Shown here: positions 48,222-57,936 of the stretch, in pieces | How positions within the stretch are numbered: the stretch's first letter is position 1 | Layout: every line of letters starts with the position of its first letter | Assembly (NCBI RefSeq): GCF_015627105.1 | Contig: NZ_VTDM01000013.1 | Span: forward strand, 1-64,000 | From: Acinetobacter baretiae | GTDB taxonomy: Bacteria > Pseudomonadota > Gammaproteobacteria > Pseudomonadales > Moraxellaceae | Length of the DNA stretch: 64,000 bases | Direction of reading: 5' to 3' | The notes under the pieces: generated by a model | What the model was told of the DNA's origin: nothing | Databases searched by the model: none | What the model saw: the letters and a program-made list of their open reading frames with translations, nothing else | Position numbers and translations under genes: made by a program

Positions 48222-48845
48222 ATGGCTCGTTATATTGGTCCAAAATGCAAACTCTCTCGTCGTGAAGGGACAGACCTGCAACTTAAATCTGGCGTTAAAC
48301 CATTTGACGTCAAAACTAAAAAACATGCTAAAGCACCTGGTCAACATGGCCAGTCACGTGCGAAGCAATCAGAGTACTCACTACAATTACGTGAAAAACA
48401 AAAAGTACGTCGTATGTACGGTGTTTTAGAACGTCAGTTTAGTAACTACTATAAAGAAGCTGCTCGTGTTAAAGGCGCAACAGGCGAAAACTTATTACAG
48501 TTGCTTGAAAGCCGTCTAGATAACGTTGTTTATCGCATGGGTTTTGGTTCTACACGTGCAGAAGCTCGTCAATTAGTAAGTCATCGCTCTATTACTTTAA
48601 ATGGTCGTCGTGTAAACATTGCGTCTATTCAAGTAAAAGCTGGTGATGTAATTGCCGTTCATGAAGGTGCTAAACAACAACTACGTATTAAAAGCGCAGT
48701 TGAATTAGCGACTCAACGTGGTATTCCGACTTGGGTTGAAGTTGATCACTCTAAGTTTGAAGGTACGTTTAAAGCTGCACCAGATCGTTCTGATCTACCT
48801 GCTGAAATCAATGAAAGCTTGATTGTAGAATTGTATTCTAAATAA
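48222..48845 (+). CDS. rpsD: RpsD, ribosomal protein S4
   Basis: The 207-residue protein starts [20 protein letters not shown] and has an S4 RNA-binding fold at about 95-160 ([20 protein letters not shown]). It begins 30S assembly and often represses the alpha operon. AAGGAG is ahead of the ATG. Confidence 0.97.
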   Translation: MARYIGPKCKLSRREGTDLQLKSGVKPFDVKTKKHAKAPGQHGQSRAKQSEYSLQLREKQKVRRMYGVLERQFSNYYKEAARVKGATGENLLQLLESRLDNVVYRMGFGSTRAEARQLVSHRSITLNGRRVNIASIQVKAGDVIAVHEGAKQQLRIKSAVELATQRGIPTWVEVDHSKFEGTFKAAPDRSDLPAEINESLIVELYSK

Positions 48846-48862
48846 TCCTTGAGGTAGCAATA

Positions 48863-49870
48863 ATGACGCGTACTGCAAACGAGTTCCTTACTCCGCAAGC
48901 AATCAAGGTCGAAGCGGCAAGCGGGACCTCGGCAAAAGTGATTCTTGAACCATTAGAGCGTGGCTTTGGTCATACTCTTGGTAATGCTTTACGTCGCATC
49001 CTATTGTCTTCTTTACCTGGCGCTGCTGTGGTGGAAGTTGAAATAGAAGGCGTCGAGCACGAGTACAGTACTTTAGAGGGCTTGCAGCAGGACATCGTCG
49101 AGCTCTTGCTGAACCTTAAAGGATTGTCGATTAAGCTGTTCGATCAAAATGAAGCATATTTAACATTAGAAAAACAAGGTTCAGGCGATGTTACAGCTGC
49201 AGATCTTCGTTTACCTCATAATGTTGAATTGGTTAACCCTGAGCATGTGATCGGTACTTTGAGTGCATCTGGTTCATTAAAAATGCGCCTTAAAGTTGCT
49301 CAAGGTCGTGGTTATGAAACTTCTGACTCACGCTTTCCTGAAGGCGAAACTCGCCCAGTAGGACGTTTACAGTTAGATGCAAGCTATAGCCCAATCAAAC
49401 GTATTTCTTACACTGTTGAAAATGCACGTGTAGAACAACGTACAGACCTTGATAAATTGATCATTGATCTTGAAACAAATGGTACTGTTGATCCTGAAGA
49501 AGCAATTCGTAAGGCAGCAACAATACTGCAACAGCAAATTGCAATATTTGTGGACTTGCAGAAAGATCAAACACCAGTTGCTCAAGAGCCTCGCGAAGAA
49601 GTTGATCCGATCTTGCTTCGTCCAGTAGATGATCTAGAGCTTACTGTTCGTTCTGCGAATTGTTTAAAAGCAGAAAATATTTATTACATTGGTGATCTTG
49701 TTCAGCGTACTGAAGTTGAGTTGTTAAAAACTCCTAACTTAGGTAAGAAATCGTTGACTGAGATTAAAGATGTGTTGGCATCGAAAGGTTTACAACTAGG
49801 TATGCGTCTAGAGAACTGGCCACCAGCTAGTCTTCGTATGGACGACCGTTTTGCCTATCGTAGCCGTTAA
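48863..49870 (+). CDS. rpoA: RpoA, RNA polymerase alpha subunit
   Basis: The 335-residue subunit has the dimerising N-terminal domain ([20 protein letters not shown]). The C-terminal domain from about residue 250 includes [14 protein letters not shown], and [19 protein letters not shown] is the UP-element and activator contact. A linker of about 15 residues joins the two. Lying between rpsD and rplQ is the usual alpha-operon order. Confidence 0.98.
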   Translation: MTRTANEFLTPQAIKVEAASGTSAKVILEPLERGFGHTLGNALRRILLSSLPGAAVVEVEIEGVEHEYSTLEGLQQDIVELLLNLKGLSIKLFDQNEAYLTLEKQGSGDVTAADLRLPHNVELVNPEHVIGTLSASGSLKMRLKVAQGRGYETSDSRFPEGETRPVGRLQLDASYSPIKRISYTVENARVEQRTDLDKLIIDLETNGTVDPEEAIRKAATILQQQIAIFVDLQKDQTPVAQEPREEVDPILLRPVDDLELTVRSANCLKAENIYYIGDLVQRTEVELLKTPNLGKKSLTEIKDVLASKGLQLGMRLENWPPASLRMDDRFAYRSR

Positions 49871-49888
49871 TTAAGTAGGACTATCACC

Positions 49889-50266
49889 ATGCGTCATCGT
49901 AATAGTGGTGTGAAATTAGGCCGTACAAGCAGCCACCGTAAGGCGTTGTTTCAAAATTTAGCAAATGCTCTTGTTGAGCACGAGTTAATTAAAACGACTT
50001 TACCGAAGGCGAAAGAGCTTCGTCGTGTTGCTGAGCCTTTAATCACTTTAGCTAAAAACGATACAGTAGCAAACCGTCGTATTGCGTTTGCTCGTACTCG
50101 TAATGCAGCAACTGTTGGTAAGTTATTTACCGTTCTAGGCCCTCGTTATAAAGAACGTAACGGCGGTTATCTACGCGTGCTTAAAGCAGGCTTTCGTGCT
50201 GGAGATGCAGCACCGATGGCTTATGTTGAGCTTGTAGATCGTGAAGTAAATACTTCAGCAGAATAA
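49889..50266 (+). CDS. rplQ: RplQ, ribosomal protein L17
   Basis: The 125-residue protein starts [20 protein letters not shown]. It ends [18 protein letters not shown]. It is the last gene of the cluster, followed by a strong terminator. Confidence 0.97.
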   Translation: MRHRNSGVKLGRTSSHRKALFQNLANALVEHELIKTTLPKAKELRRVAEPLITLAKNDTVANRRIAFARTRNAATVGKLFTVLGPRYKERNGGYLRVLKAGFRAGDAAPMAYVELVDREVNTSAE

Positions 50267-50283
50267 ATTGCTCAAGTAATCAT

Positions 50284-50313
50284 AAAAAAGGTCAGATTTC
50301 TCTGGCCTTTTTT
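50284..50313 (+). terminator. Terminator of the ribosomal cluster
   Basis: AAAAAAGGTCAGA at 50284-50296 pairs with TCTGGCCTTTTTT at 50301-50313 with a single wobble. It begins 17 bases after the rplQ stop. Confidence 0.92.
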
Positions 50314-50362
50314 ATTGAATATCATAATGTTAGTTCTTGCTTTAATACTCAAAAAAGAGATT

Positions 50363-51150
50363 TATAGTCAAACAATCAAGAATATAAAACAATATAAGAA
50401 TGAGTTATTCAAAATATTTTAGACGAAAAGTTATAGAAGCTTAGGGATGGATATTTGATACGAGTAGTATGGTATCTACAAAATTTGAGATTGATAAAAA
50501 TACAATTTTGAGTTAAAAAAACTCGCTCACGAAAAACTTTTAAAATTGACGATGGTGCATTACGTGTAGATGTTGAAAAATATCCTTTTGCGCAACAGTG
50601 CTGCTCATATCAATATGAGTTGCTGTATGCTTTTCCTGCTCAGTCACATCTACTAGTTATACATTATTAAGACCTTTAAGAATCACATTGAAAAAAGACC
50701 TTGCACCATCTCATAAGCAAAAGAATTCCTTAAATCAACATTCACCAAAGTTTTAAATCAGCTTCAATAAAAACATTCCATTGTTTATCTTGATGAAAAT
50801 GAGTTTAAATCACAGGATGATCGACCTGATGGTTACTCTTCCAAAGTAGCACTATGTTGGCTTATTTGATTGCAGACTTAATTCAGATGTATTTCATTTC
50901 TGAGTAGAGTATTTTCTTATTCCTTAATGACCGACCCAGTGTCATTGTGATGGATAACGCGACCTTTCACAAACGAGCAAACACAAAATAGCCATGGGCA
51001 TCAGATTTTATGGTTATCACTTTATATAGCCCTGATTTTAATGACATTCAATGGACATGGATGAAGAAAAAAGAAGGCAGGAGGATTGTATTAAGCAATT
51101 ATTTCAGATGTTTTTTCATGTTTGTATGAATAATTAAAGTGTTTAATTAT
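50363..51150 (+). mobile_element. Decayed IS630-family element
   Basis: The stretch begins with the same terminal sequence as the element at the left edge (TATAGTCAAACAATCAA) and then encodes recognisable transposase pieces. These are MSYS-YFRRKV near 50400, FEIDKNTILS, DDGALRVDVEKYP, VMDNATFHKR near 50950 and YSPDFNDIQWTW near 51040. Many stop codons and frame changes break it. A weak right end (TTTAATTATA) lies near 51150. It is a dead relative of the left-edge copy, in opposite orientation. Confidence 0.85.
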
Positions 51151-51152
51151 AA

Positions 51153-51319
51153 TTCACTTATTCACTTATTCACTTATTCACTTATTCACTTATTCACTTA
51201 TTCACTTATTCACTTATTCACTTATTCACTTATTCACTTATTCACTTATTCACTTATTCACTTATTCACTTATTCACTTATTCACTTATTCACTTATTCA
51301 CTTATTCACTTATTCACTT
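51153..51319. repeat. Tandem 8-bp repeat TTCACTTA, about 21 copies
   Basis: Twenty perfect copies of TTCACTTA run from 51153 to 51312 and a 7-base partial copy follows. The run starts right after the decayed IS end. A long ORF crosses it only because 8 bases repeated in three frames lacks stops, so I do not call a gene. Copy number is likely to vary between isolates. Confidence 0.95.
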
Positions 51320-51643
51320 TCTTATTTAAATAACAAAAAAATTATATTTATAGTCAAACCATCTAACTCTTTACATAGTTATAGTTACTAATATCAAATT
51401 TTTTTGGCAATGTTGTTTGGTTTTCATGTATGTTCTTCAATATTTTGGGTGTACGTAATTTATTCAATTTTATTTTCATAATAATTTAAATAGCTAAAAT
51501 AGGACAACGTTAACCAGACATCCATTTTAGTAAAATAGGTAAAAGGTAATTTGTTGCTAGATTTTAAAAAAGAGAGGATTTTGGCTTCTCGTATGTATAT
51601 ATTCATTGATAATATGAATCATGATAGAAAATATGGAATAACG
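51320..51643. other. AT-rich spacer before sdhE
   Basis: About 320 bases with no gene before the sdhE start. TTTATAGTCAAAC at 51347-51359 repeats the first 13 bases of the IS630 end at 50361-50373 in the same direction, perhaps a second IS remnant end. No firm promoter for sdhE was found. A frame open from 51551 lacks a family match until the ATG at 51644. Confidence 0.45.
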
Positions 51644-51892
51644 ATGATTAATTTACAACAAAGAAAAACAATTTATAGAGCGAGACGAGGGTTAAAAGAA
51701 TTAGATATTTATTTTGACCCGTATGTTAAGCAGTATTATTTAACGGCTTCACTAAATGAACAACAATTATTTGAACAACTTATAGAATATGAAGACCCAG
51801 ACTTATTAGATTGGTTTATGAATGACGAAAAAATACCATCAGATGAAATGAAAATATTAATTCAAAAGTTAAAGATGTATGTACATGCGTGA
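51644..51892 (+). CDS. sdhE: SdhE, FAD assembly factor (YgfY/CptB family)
   Basis: The 82-residue product has the SdhE hallmarks RARRGLKELD, with the conserved RG, and DPDLLDWF. It helps put FAD into succinate dehydrogenase SdhA and into fumarate reductase. The frame is open to 51551, but ATG 51644 begins the domain and has GGA 7 bases upstream. sdh genes are not in the window. It overlaps the following gene. Confidence 0.85.
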   Translation: MINLQQRKTIYRARRGLKELDIYFDPYVKQYYLTASLNEQQLFEQLIEYEDPDLLDWFMNDEKIPSDEMKILIQKLKMYVHA

Positions 51893-52295
51893 TCTATATT
51901 TTCGTATTCATGAAAGCCGTTTAAAGTATTGGATACAGTTTATATTTATTTCTTTTATTATGTTGGTGATGTATCAATCAATTGAATTTATTTATGTTGT
52001 TTTCTGTGGATGTTTTTTTGCTGTAACGTTATATGTTTTTCTCAAAAAAAGTCAAAGGTTGTTGACGTTTGCAGTATTAGATCATGATGTATGGACATTT
52101 GATTATGAAGGTCAAATAAAAACTCAGGTAGTACATGCTATATTGGATCATCAATTATATTTTATTATTTGTTTTAACAAGGGAGTTCATTGGTCGACCC
52201 AAATTATTTGGAAAGACCAATTTACATATGAGGATTATAAAAAAATGAAAATACTTGCTCGTTTATATCGTCATTCTTTAGTGTCAAAGAATTAA
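51879..52295 (+). CDS. YgfX/CptA-like membrane protein
   Basis: The 138-residue product has two membrane helices at about 20-36 and 38-53, then a small soluble domain. It overlaps sdhE by 14 bases (or 8, if ATG 51885 is used). The E. coli sdhE-ygfX pair has the same layout, and that is why I suggest this family; sequence evidence alone is weak. YgfX proteins were linked to toxin action on the cytoskeleton in E. coli, but that is debated. The end overlaps the convergent yheV by four bases. Confidence 0.6.
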   Translation: MYMRDLYFRIHESRLKYWIQFIFISFIMLVMYQSIEFIYVVFCGCFFAVTLYVFLKKSQRLLTFAVLDHDVWTFDYEGQIKTQVVHAILDHQLYFIICFNKGVHWSTQIIWKDQFTYEDYKKMKILARLYRHSLVSKN

Positions 52296-52492
52296 CGCTT
52301 AGGTTTAAACTGAATTACACCGATGTCATCTGCGGTATTGAGTACAGGCATTGGGTGTTTAGGACGCACGTCTTTATAGTTACACGAAATACATTCGATG
52401 TGTTCATGTCCTAAATGATTTGTGAGCATCACTATACGGTCCAAAGCCTGACATTTGGGGCAAATTGCACCTGCAATAAATCTTTTTTTCAT
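52292..52492 (-). CDS. yheV: YheV-like zinc-ribbon protein
   Basis: The 66-residue product has two CX2C pairs, CPKC at 11-14 and CISC at 34-37, a zinc ribbon. KKRFIAGAICPKCQALDRI matches the YheV family. Function is unknown. It is on the same strand as prlC, 26 bases downstream of it, and probably in its transcript. Confidence 0.8.
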   Translation of the reverse strand: MKKRFIAGAICPKCQALDRIVMLTNHLGHEHIECISCNYKDVRPKHPMPVLNTADDIGVIQFKPKR

Positions 52493-52518
52493 ATAACTAT
52501 GCTCACAAAGAGATTAAT

Positions 52519-54558
52519 TTAAGAGGTTGATACGGTTTCAGTCCAACCTTGATGTCGTAATAACGCATCTATTTGAGGTTCACGGCCTCTAAACTGAATA
52601 AAAGCGTCCAAAGCTTCATTTTTACCACCAACAGCGAGTATTGCTGATCTAAACTCTTGCCCAGTATTTTGATTGAATAGACCTTCTTGCTCAAAGCGTT
52701 CAAAAGCATCGCTTGCAAGTACTTCAGCCCACTTGTATGAGTAGTAACCTGCTGCGTAACCACCTGCAAAAATATGATTAAAGCTATGCTGGAAGCGATT
52801 ATATGATACCGTTGGTAATACTGAAATGTTAGAACGCAAATCATCTAGAGTATGTTGTACTTCTTGTGCAGTGAGTGCTTTATTTTGCATATGAATACTA
52901 AGGTCAAATAATGCAAATTCAATTTGACGTAACGTTTGCATACCTGATTGGAAAAAACGTGCGTTGAGTAAAGCATCGAGTAAATGTTGAGGAAGTGTTT
53001 CTTGTGTACTGACATGCCCTGTAAGCTGATCAAGAGAAGTTTTATCCCATGTCCAAAACTCCATAAACTGGCTTGGAAGTTCGACAGCATCCCATGCAAC
53101 ACCATTGGTGCCTGCAACACCGATATTATCGACTTCAGTGAGCATATGATGTAATCCATGCCCAAACTCATGGAATAAGGTGGTGACTTCATCATGTGTA
53201 ATAAGTGCAGGTTGGTTTGCAACAGGTGGTGTGAAGTTACATACCATATAGCAAATAGGTTTTTGTAGTCCATTTGCGGTCTGCATTCTGGAAAAAACCC
53301 CATTCATCCATGCACCACCTCGTTTACCTTGACGCGCGTATAAATCGAAATAAAAGCCTGCAATGACTTGTCCATGATCTTGAATTTCAAAATATTGGAC
53401 ATCTTTATGCCATACAGGCGCTTTGCGTTCTACAATCTCTAATTTGTACAGTTGCTTAATAATACTGAACAAACCTTGAACGACTTTTGGTGCAGGGAAG
53501 TAAGGTTTTAATTCCTCTTGTGATAAATCGAATTGTTGTTGTTTTAATTTTTCTGAATAATAAGTGACATCCCATGGTTGAATTTCTGTAATGCCATCTT
53601 TTGCAGCAATATTTTTAAGAGCTTCGATTTCTTGAGCAGCAGGTTTTTTGGCATGCTCTGCAAGATTAATTAAAAAATCATATACAGTTTTGACATTTGG
53701 AGCCATTTTTGCTGCAATTGAAAATTCTGCATAATGATTAAAACCTAATAATTCAGATTTTTCTTGGCGTAATTTTAAAATTTCTTCAATCGTTGATGTG
53801 TTGTCTAGTGTTGGATCTGTACCTTGATCTGATGCTTTAGTACAGTATGCTTTGTAGAGCTCTTCTCGTAATTTACGATTCTCAGCATAGGTCATAATTG
53901 CAATATAGGATGGAAATTCAAGAGTAGCGACTGCTTGTTCAAGTTGATGCTGTTGGCCATATTGTTTCAGTAATTCCACTGCACTGTCTGGTAATCCACT
54001 TAATTCGGCATCTGCTAATGGCTTAATATAAGCCTGTGTTGCATCAAGTACATGATTAGAAAAATCAGATGAAAGTTGAGACAAACGCGCTGAAATTTCT
54101 GCAAAGCGTTTTTTCTTTTCCCCTTCTAGTGCAACACCAGAACGTTTAAAATTATCTAAAGAAAGTTTAATTGCACTTTTTTGAGCATCGGAGAGTTGTT
54201 TAAATGCTTCGCTTTCAAACAAGGTTTGGTATGTTTGATATAACACTGTATGTTGGCCAATTTGAGTTAAAAATTGACTAAGTTGTGGCAATATATGCTG
54301 ATAAGCTTCACGTGTTTCTGTATTACTCATGACGCTATTGAGATGTGAAAGTACTCCCCATGTTGCATCGAGCTGATTAGATAAATCATCTAAGGTATTA
54401 ATGACATGAAGCTGTTCTTGAACACTGCTAGGATCATCTTGTAGCTCATCTAGAAATGATTGTCCTTGAAGAATAACGCTTTCAATGCTTTGTTTGAGTT
54501 GAGCGATACTGAGATTAGAAAAATCAGATACTGGCAAAGTCGCTGTGGAGAGGGTCAT
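52519..54558 (-). CDS. prlC: PrlC, oligopeptidase A (M3 family)
   Basis: This 679-residue zinc metallopeptidase degrades signal peptides and short oligopeptides in the cytoplasm. The M3 motif HEFGHGLHHML holds both zinc histidines and the catalytic glutamate. The third ligand is expected in the GTNGVAWDAVELPSQFMEF segment. An all-helical N-terminal lid fills the first 200 residues. Length fits the family. yheV follows on the same strand, and rnr lies upstream behind a terminator. Confidence 0.94.
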   Translation of the reverse strand: MTLSTATLPVSDFSNLSIAQLKQSIESVILQGQSFLDELQDDPSSVQEQLHVINTLDDLSNQLDATWGVLSHLNSVMSNTETREAYQHILPQLSQFLTQIGQHTVLYQTYQTLFESEAFKQLSDAQKSAIKLSLDNFKRSGVALEGEKKKRFAEISARLSQLSSDFSNHVLDATQAYIKPLADAELSGLPDSAVELLKQYGQQHQLEQAVATLEFPSYIAIMTYAENRKLREELYKAYCTKASDQGTDPTLDNTSTIEEILKLRQEKSELLGFNHYAEFSIAAKMAPNVKTVYDFLINLAEHAKKPAAQEIEALKNIAAKDGITEIQPWDVTYYSEKLKQQQFDLSQEELKPYFPAPKVVQGLFSIIKQLYKLEIVERKAPVWHKDVQYFEIQDHGQVIAGFYFDLYARQGKRGGAWMNGVFSRMQTANGLQKPICYMVCNFTPPVANQPALITHDEVTTLFHEFGHGLHHMLTEVDNIGVAGTNGVAWDAVELPSQFMEFWTWDKTSLDQLTGHVSTQETLPQHLLDALLNARFFQSGMQTLRQIEFALFDLSIHMQNKALTAQEVQHTLDDLRSNISVLPTVSYNRFQHSFNHIFAGGYAAGYYSYKWAEVLASDAFERFEQEGLFNQNTGQEFRSAILAVGGKNEALDAFIQFRGREPQIDALLRHQGWTETVSTS

Positions 54559-54691
54559 AAGATAATTGCCTAATTGAGTGTATATTTATAGATTTAGGTC
54601 TTATTTAGCGTAAAATCAAGGGCTATTTACGTTTTATCAAAGATATTCTTGTGCTTGGTTATGCTTTATACATATTGTAAAAATAATAAAC

Positions 54692-54724
54692 ACATCACGC
54701 CAAGTGAGTCTTTGGCGTGATGTT
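54692..54724 (-). terminator. Terminator after rnr
   Basis: ACATCACGCCAA pairs with TTTGGCGTGATGT around a short loop. On the minus strand it begins about 13 bases after the rnr stop and is followed by a T-rich stretch. Confidence 0.8.
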
Positions 54725-54736
54725 TAGCACTATGCC

Positions 54737-57157
54737 TTATTCCTGTTTTGTTTTTGCATTAGCTTTTTTCTTCTTTTTTATTTTCTTCTTTTTTTCTTTG
54801 CTTGCTGATTTTTTAGGATCTGCCGTTTTTTTATTATAGCTACTGGTTTTTTTCGGGTTACGTTTTTTCTTTTTTTCAGTATCTTGTGTTGGAGAGGCTT
54901 TTACATGATTTTGCTCAGTGACTTTGTTGGGACTTGAATGAGTGGTGATTTGAGGCACTTGTTGTGTACGAGGGGCACGTTCACGAACAACACGTCCAGC
55001 ATGTGTTAGTTGTTTGATCAATTGAAAATCAATTTTACGTTCTTCTAAATTCACATTTGCAATTTGAATTTTAACTTCATCACCTAAACCAAAAACCTGA
55101 CCACGATTTTGTCCAATTAAAGTTTGACTTGATACATCATATACAAAGAAATCATCACCAAGTTGGCTAATGTGAATCATACCATCTACATATTGATCTT
55201 TCAGCGTCACGAATAATCCAAACTCAGTCACTGTTGTAATATGACCAATAAACTCATCACCTAAATGTTGTTGCATATAGTGACATTTGAGCCAAGACGT
55301 TACGCTACGAGATGCTTCATCTGCACGACGTTCAGTTTGTGAAAAATGTTCACCTGCATCATCGAGGGATTGACCTGAAATTGGCGATGGTTTTTGACTT
55401 AATTTGGCTTTGATAGCACGGTGTAGCAGTAAGTCTGGGTAGCGTCGAATAGGTGATGTAAAGTGAGTGTAGGCATCATACGCTAGTCCGAAGTGGCCTG
55501 CGTTTTTAGCACCGTAATAGGCTTGCATCATCGAGCGTAATAAAACGGAATGAATGGTTTGTGCATCAACACGGTCTTTGGTTGCTTCAATAATGGCTTG
55601 ATAATCTACCTGTGTTGGTTGCTCTGGGAAATGGAAACCAAGTAGTTTAACAAAATCGCGAACTTTTTGAGTGCGAGAAAATTCAGGTGGCTCATGTACA
55701 CGATATAGCATATCTACATCATTGTTTAATGCATATTCAGCTGCAGCAACATTGGCCAACAACATACATTCTTCAATTAATTTATGTGCTACATTTCGAG
55801 ATCTTGGTAAAATTTCTTTAATTCCACCGAGTTCATCAAAAGTCATATACGTTTCTGTTGTTTCAAACTCCATTGCATGTCGCTGGCTACGCAAGTTTTT
55901 TAACACTTGATAGAGTTGAAATAGCGTATTAAGGGATTTATGAATAGTTTTATCTTGAGGGACGGCTTGAGTATCCCCTTCAAAAAACTGCCCGACTTGT
56001 GTATATGTTAGGCGCGCTTTTGAGTGCATTACACTTGGGTAAAATTGATAACCTGTCACTCGACCTAAACGGGACAATGTTAAGTCACAGACCATGCATA
56101 AACGGTCTACATGTGGGTTGAGTGAACACAGTCCGTTAGAGAGTGCTTCAGGGAGCATAGGAAGTACGTAGTGAGGGAAGTAAACCGAAGTACCACGGTC
56201 TTGTGCTTCGTCATCTAATGGTTTTCCTAGACGCACATAATGGCTGACATCGGCAATGGCAACCACGACACGGTATCCACCCCCAGGGCGTTTTTCTGCA
56301 TAAACGGCATCATCAAAATCTCTAGCATCTTCTCCATCAATCGTGACCAGTGGTAAGTCTCTTAAGTCGATGCGATCAGCCCGATCTTTAGCGGTCGGTT
56401 CTTTAAAACGTTCAGCTTCAGCCACCACTTCATCTGGAAACTCGTAAGGTAATCCGAATTCTAAAATGGTTTGTGGAATAATAATTTCAGTATCTGCTTT
56501 ATCTGCCATAGATTGTACAACATGGCCTGTAGCAAATGTGTCACGAGTTGGGTAATCATCTATTGCTATTCTTACTGAGTCACCCAGTTTAATTTTGGCA
56601 TGTTCAACCAATTCTTTTTCAATGGTAATTGGTTGGTGTTGGTTTGGCATTGGCGGTTGAATGAAATATTCACCTTCATGCTGAGATAGCTTGCCAATCA
56701 GTTGTTTTACACGGCGCTGTTTAATCTCTTCGATGTGTCCCCATGTTTTACCTTTGCGATCTACAGAGGTTTTACGTACTCCGATCTGATCGCCGTTAAA
56801 AACTAATCTAAGCTCACGTTCGGCAAGCTGTAAATTATCTTCACCCGTAATTTGCGCCATACCAAAACCTTTACTGTTGATGTAAACGGTCGCTTCTTGT
56901 ATGGGCTGAGCGGGTAGTATAAAAAATTTAATGCCTTCTTTTGCCAGTTGTCCATCACGGATCATGGCATTTAATCGATGTCCAAGGGCTTCGATACTTT
57001 TTTGATCTTGTATTTGAAAGTGATCGACTAACTCTGCATGTGATTGTGGGGTATTGGTGTGTTGAATCGTATCTAAAATAAGTGTGCGACTTGGAATCGG
57101 GTTGTCATAGCGTTCTGATTCTGATTTTGCTTCGGGGTCTACCCAGTTTTTATCCAT
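54737..57157 (-). CDS. rnr: Rnr, ribonuclease R
   Basis: The 806-residue 3'-5' exoribonuclease degrades structured RNA and tagged messages with SmpB. Two cold-shock domains precede the RNB catalytic domain, which has the acidic cluster VTIDGEDARDFDDAV near 265-280. An S1 domain at about 640-720 includes HITTVTEFGLFVTL. The last 70 residues are a Lys-rich tail, seen in other RNase R proteins. The gene stands alone between a promoter-side spacer and a terminator. Confidence 0.95.
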   Translation of the reverse strand: MDKNWVDPEAKSESERYDNPIPSRTLILDTIQHTNTPQSHAELVDHFQIQDQKSIEALGHRLNAMIRDGQLAKEGIKFFILPAQPIQEATVYINSKGFGMAQITGEDNLQLAERELRLVFNGDQIGVRKTSVDRKGKTWGHIEEIKQRRVKQLIGKLSQHEGEYFIQPPMPNQHQPITIEKELVEHAKIKLGDSVRIAIDDYPTRDTFATGHVVQSMADKADTEIIIPQTILEFGLPYEFPDEVVAEAERFKEPTAKDRADRIDLRDLPLVTIDGEDARDFDDAVYAEKRPGGGYRVVVAIADVSHYVRLGKPLDDEAQDRGTSVYFPHYVLPMLPEALSNGLCSLNPHVDRLCMVCDLTLSRLGRVTGYQFYPSVMHSKARLTYTQVGQFFEGDTQAVPQDKTIHKSLNTLFQLYQVLKNLRSQRHAMEFETTETYMTFDELGGIKEILPRSRNVAHKLIEECMLLANVAAAEYALNNDVDMLYRVHEPPEFSRTQKVRDFVKLLGFHFPEQPTQVDYQAIIEATKDRVDAQTIHSVLLRSMMQAYYGAKNAGHFGLAYDAYTHFTSPIRRYPDLLLHRAIKAKLSQKPSPISGQSLDDAGEHFSQTERRADEASRSVTSWLKCHYMQQHLGDEFIGHITTVTEFGLFVTLKDQYVDGMIHISQLGDDFFVYDVSSQTLIGQNRGQVFGLGDEVKIQIANVNLEERKIDFQLIKQLTHAGRVVRERAPRTQQVPQITTHSSPNKVTEQNHVKASPTQDTEKKKKRNPKKTSSYNKKTADPKKSASKEKKKKIKKKKKANAKTKQE

Positions 57158-57462
57158 AGTGTAACTTCTTATCTGTACATAAATAATAGTCTTACTTTAG
57201 CATAAGTCATACATGGGTACACAGCACATCACGGATTGCATCACTTATTTACAGATATGGCATGGCAATGTTTTGAATAGATTAAAGTACAACAGGTTAT
57301 TTATTCACAAGATATGTAGGTAAAAAAACATAGAATTGTCTATAAAAAGAACAAATTAGCTAAAATTGTTTAAAAATTAATTAATCAATACATTATTTTG
57401 AAAATAATTGCGTTCATTACTTGCGTAAGGGGCATGAAGTTTGTATTATGGCGTCTCGTTAC
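57158..57462. other. Spacer between rnr and the tRNA cluster
   Basis: This spacer of about 305 bases must hold the divergent rnr promoter on the minus strand. On the plus strand it holds the tRNA-Ser promoter at 57421. No ORF or other structure was seen. Confidence 0.5.
57421..57449 (+). promoter_or_regulatory. Candidate tRNA-Ser promoter
   Basis: TTGCGT at 57421-57426 and TATTAT at 57444-57449 are 17 bases apart, 13 bases before the tRNA. A GC-rich discriminator (GGCG) follows the -10, as at stringently controlled promoters. Confidence 0.65.
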
Positions 57463-57552
57463 GGTGAGATGGGTGAGTGGCTGAAACCACATCCCTGCTA
57501 AGGATGCATACGGGTAACTGTATCGAGGGTTCGAATCCCTCTCTCACCGCCA
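57463..57552 (+). tRNA. tRNA-Ser (GCT)
   Basis: A 90-base tRNA. The acceptor GGTGAGA pairs with TCTCACC, the discriminator is G, and an encoded CCA ends it. The anticodon loop CTGCTAA gives GCT, reading AGC and AGU. A long variable arm, as in all tRNA-Ser, precedes the TTCGAAT T-loop. Confidence 0.96.
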
Positions 57553-57561
57553 CGATTTAAT

Positions 57562-57638
57562 GCGCTCATAGCTCAGCTGGATAGAGCACTTGGCTACGAA
57601 CTAAGGGGTCGGGAGTTCGAATCTCTCTGAGCGCACCA
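57562..57638 (+). tRNA. tRNA-Arg (ACG), copy 1
   Basis: A 77-base tRNA with acceptor GCGCTCA/TGAGCGC, encoded CCA, anticodon ACG in CTACGAA, and T-loop TTCGAAT. The A34 would be made inosine by TadA so that it reads CGU, CGC and CGA. It lies 9 bases after tRNA-Ser and is likely processed from the same transcript. Confidence 0.97.
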
Positions 57639-57682
57639 AATTAAATCGAATAAAAGTAACGAAAGCCAATATGGCAATTGAT

Positions 57683-57759
57683 GCGCTCATAGCTCAGCTG
57701 GATAGAGCACTTGGCTACGAACTAAGGGGTCGGGAGTTCGAATCTCTCTGAGCGCACCA
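57683..57759 (+). tRNA. tRNA-Arg (ACG), copy 2
   Basis: Identical over all 77 bases to copies 1 and 3. It follows copy 1 after 44 bases with no terminator between, and is followed by a terminator at 57769. Probably the third tRNA of a Ser-Arg-Arg transcript. Confidence 0.97.
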
Positions 57760-57768
57760 CATTAAAAT

Positions 57769-57793
57769 TACCGCTAATCATAGCGGTTTTTTT
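57769..57793 (+). terminator. Terminator of the Ser-Arg-Arg tRNA transcript
   Basis: ACCGCTA and TAGCGGT form a stem with a short loop, followed by an 8-base T-run. Confidence 0.9.
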
Positions 57794-57936
57794 ACACCTG
57801 TATTTTTTGTTGTCTAATTTGTATACGATACTAGGTCAGATGTACGATGTATGATATGTTTTGATCATGTTTGTATGAAAAAACAGCGAACGCACTGAAA
57901 TATAGAAAAAATGTTATATAATGTATAAAAACCCCG

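Noticed and set aside
51153..51319. Possible CRISPR array
   Set aside because: Units are 8 bases with no spacers, so it is a simple tandem repeat.
51139..51333. 64-residue ORF made of repeated SLIHLFTY
   Set aside because: It exists only because the 8-bp tandem repeat has no stop in this frame. No ribosome site and no non-repeat domain.
52845..53303. 152-residue minus-strand open frame
   Set aside because: Out-of-frame shadow within prlC, which has clear M3 motifs in the true frame.
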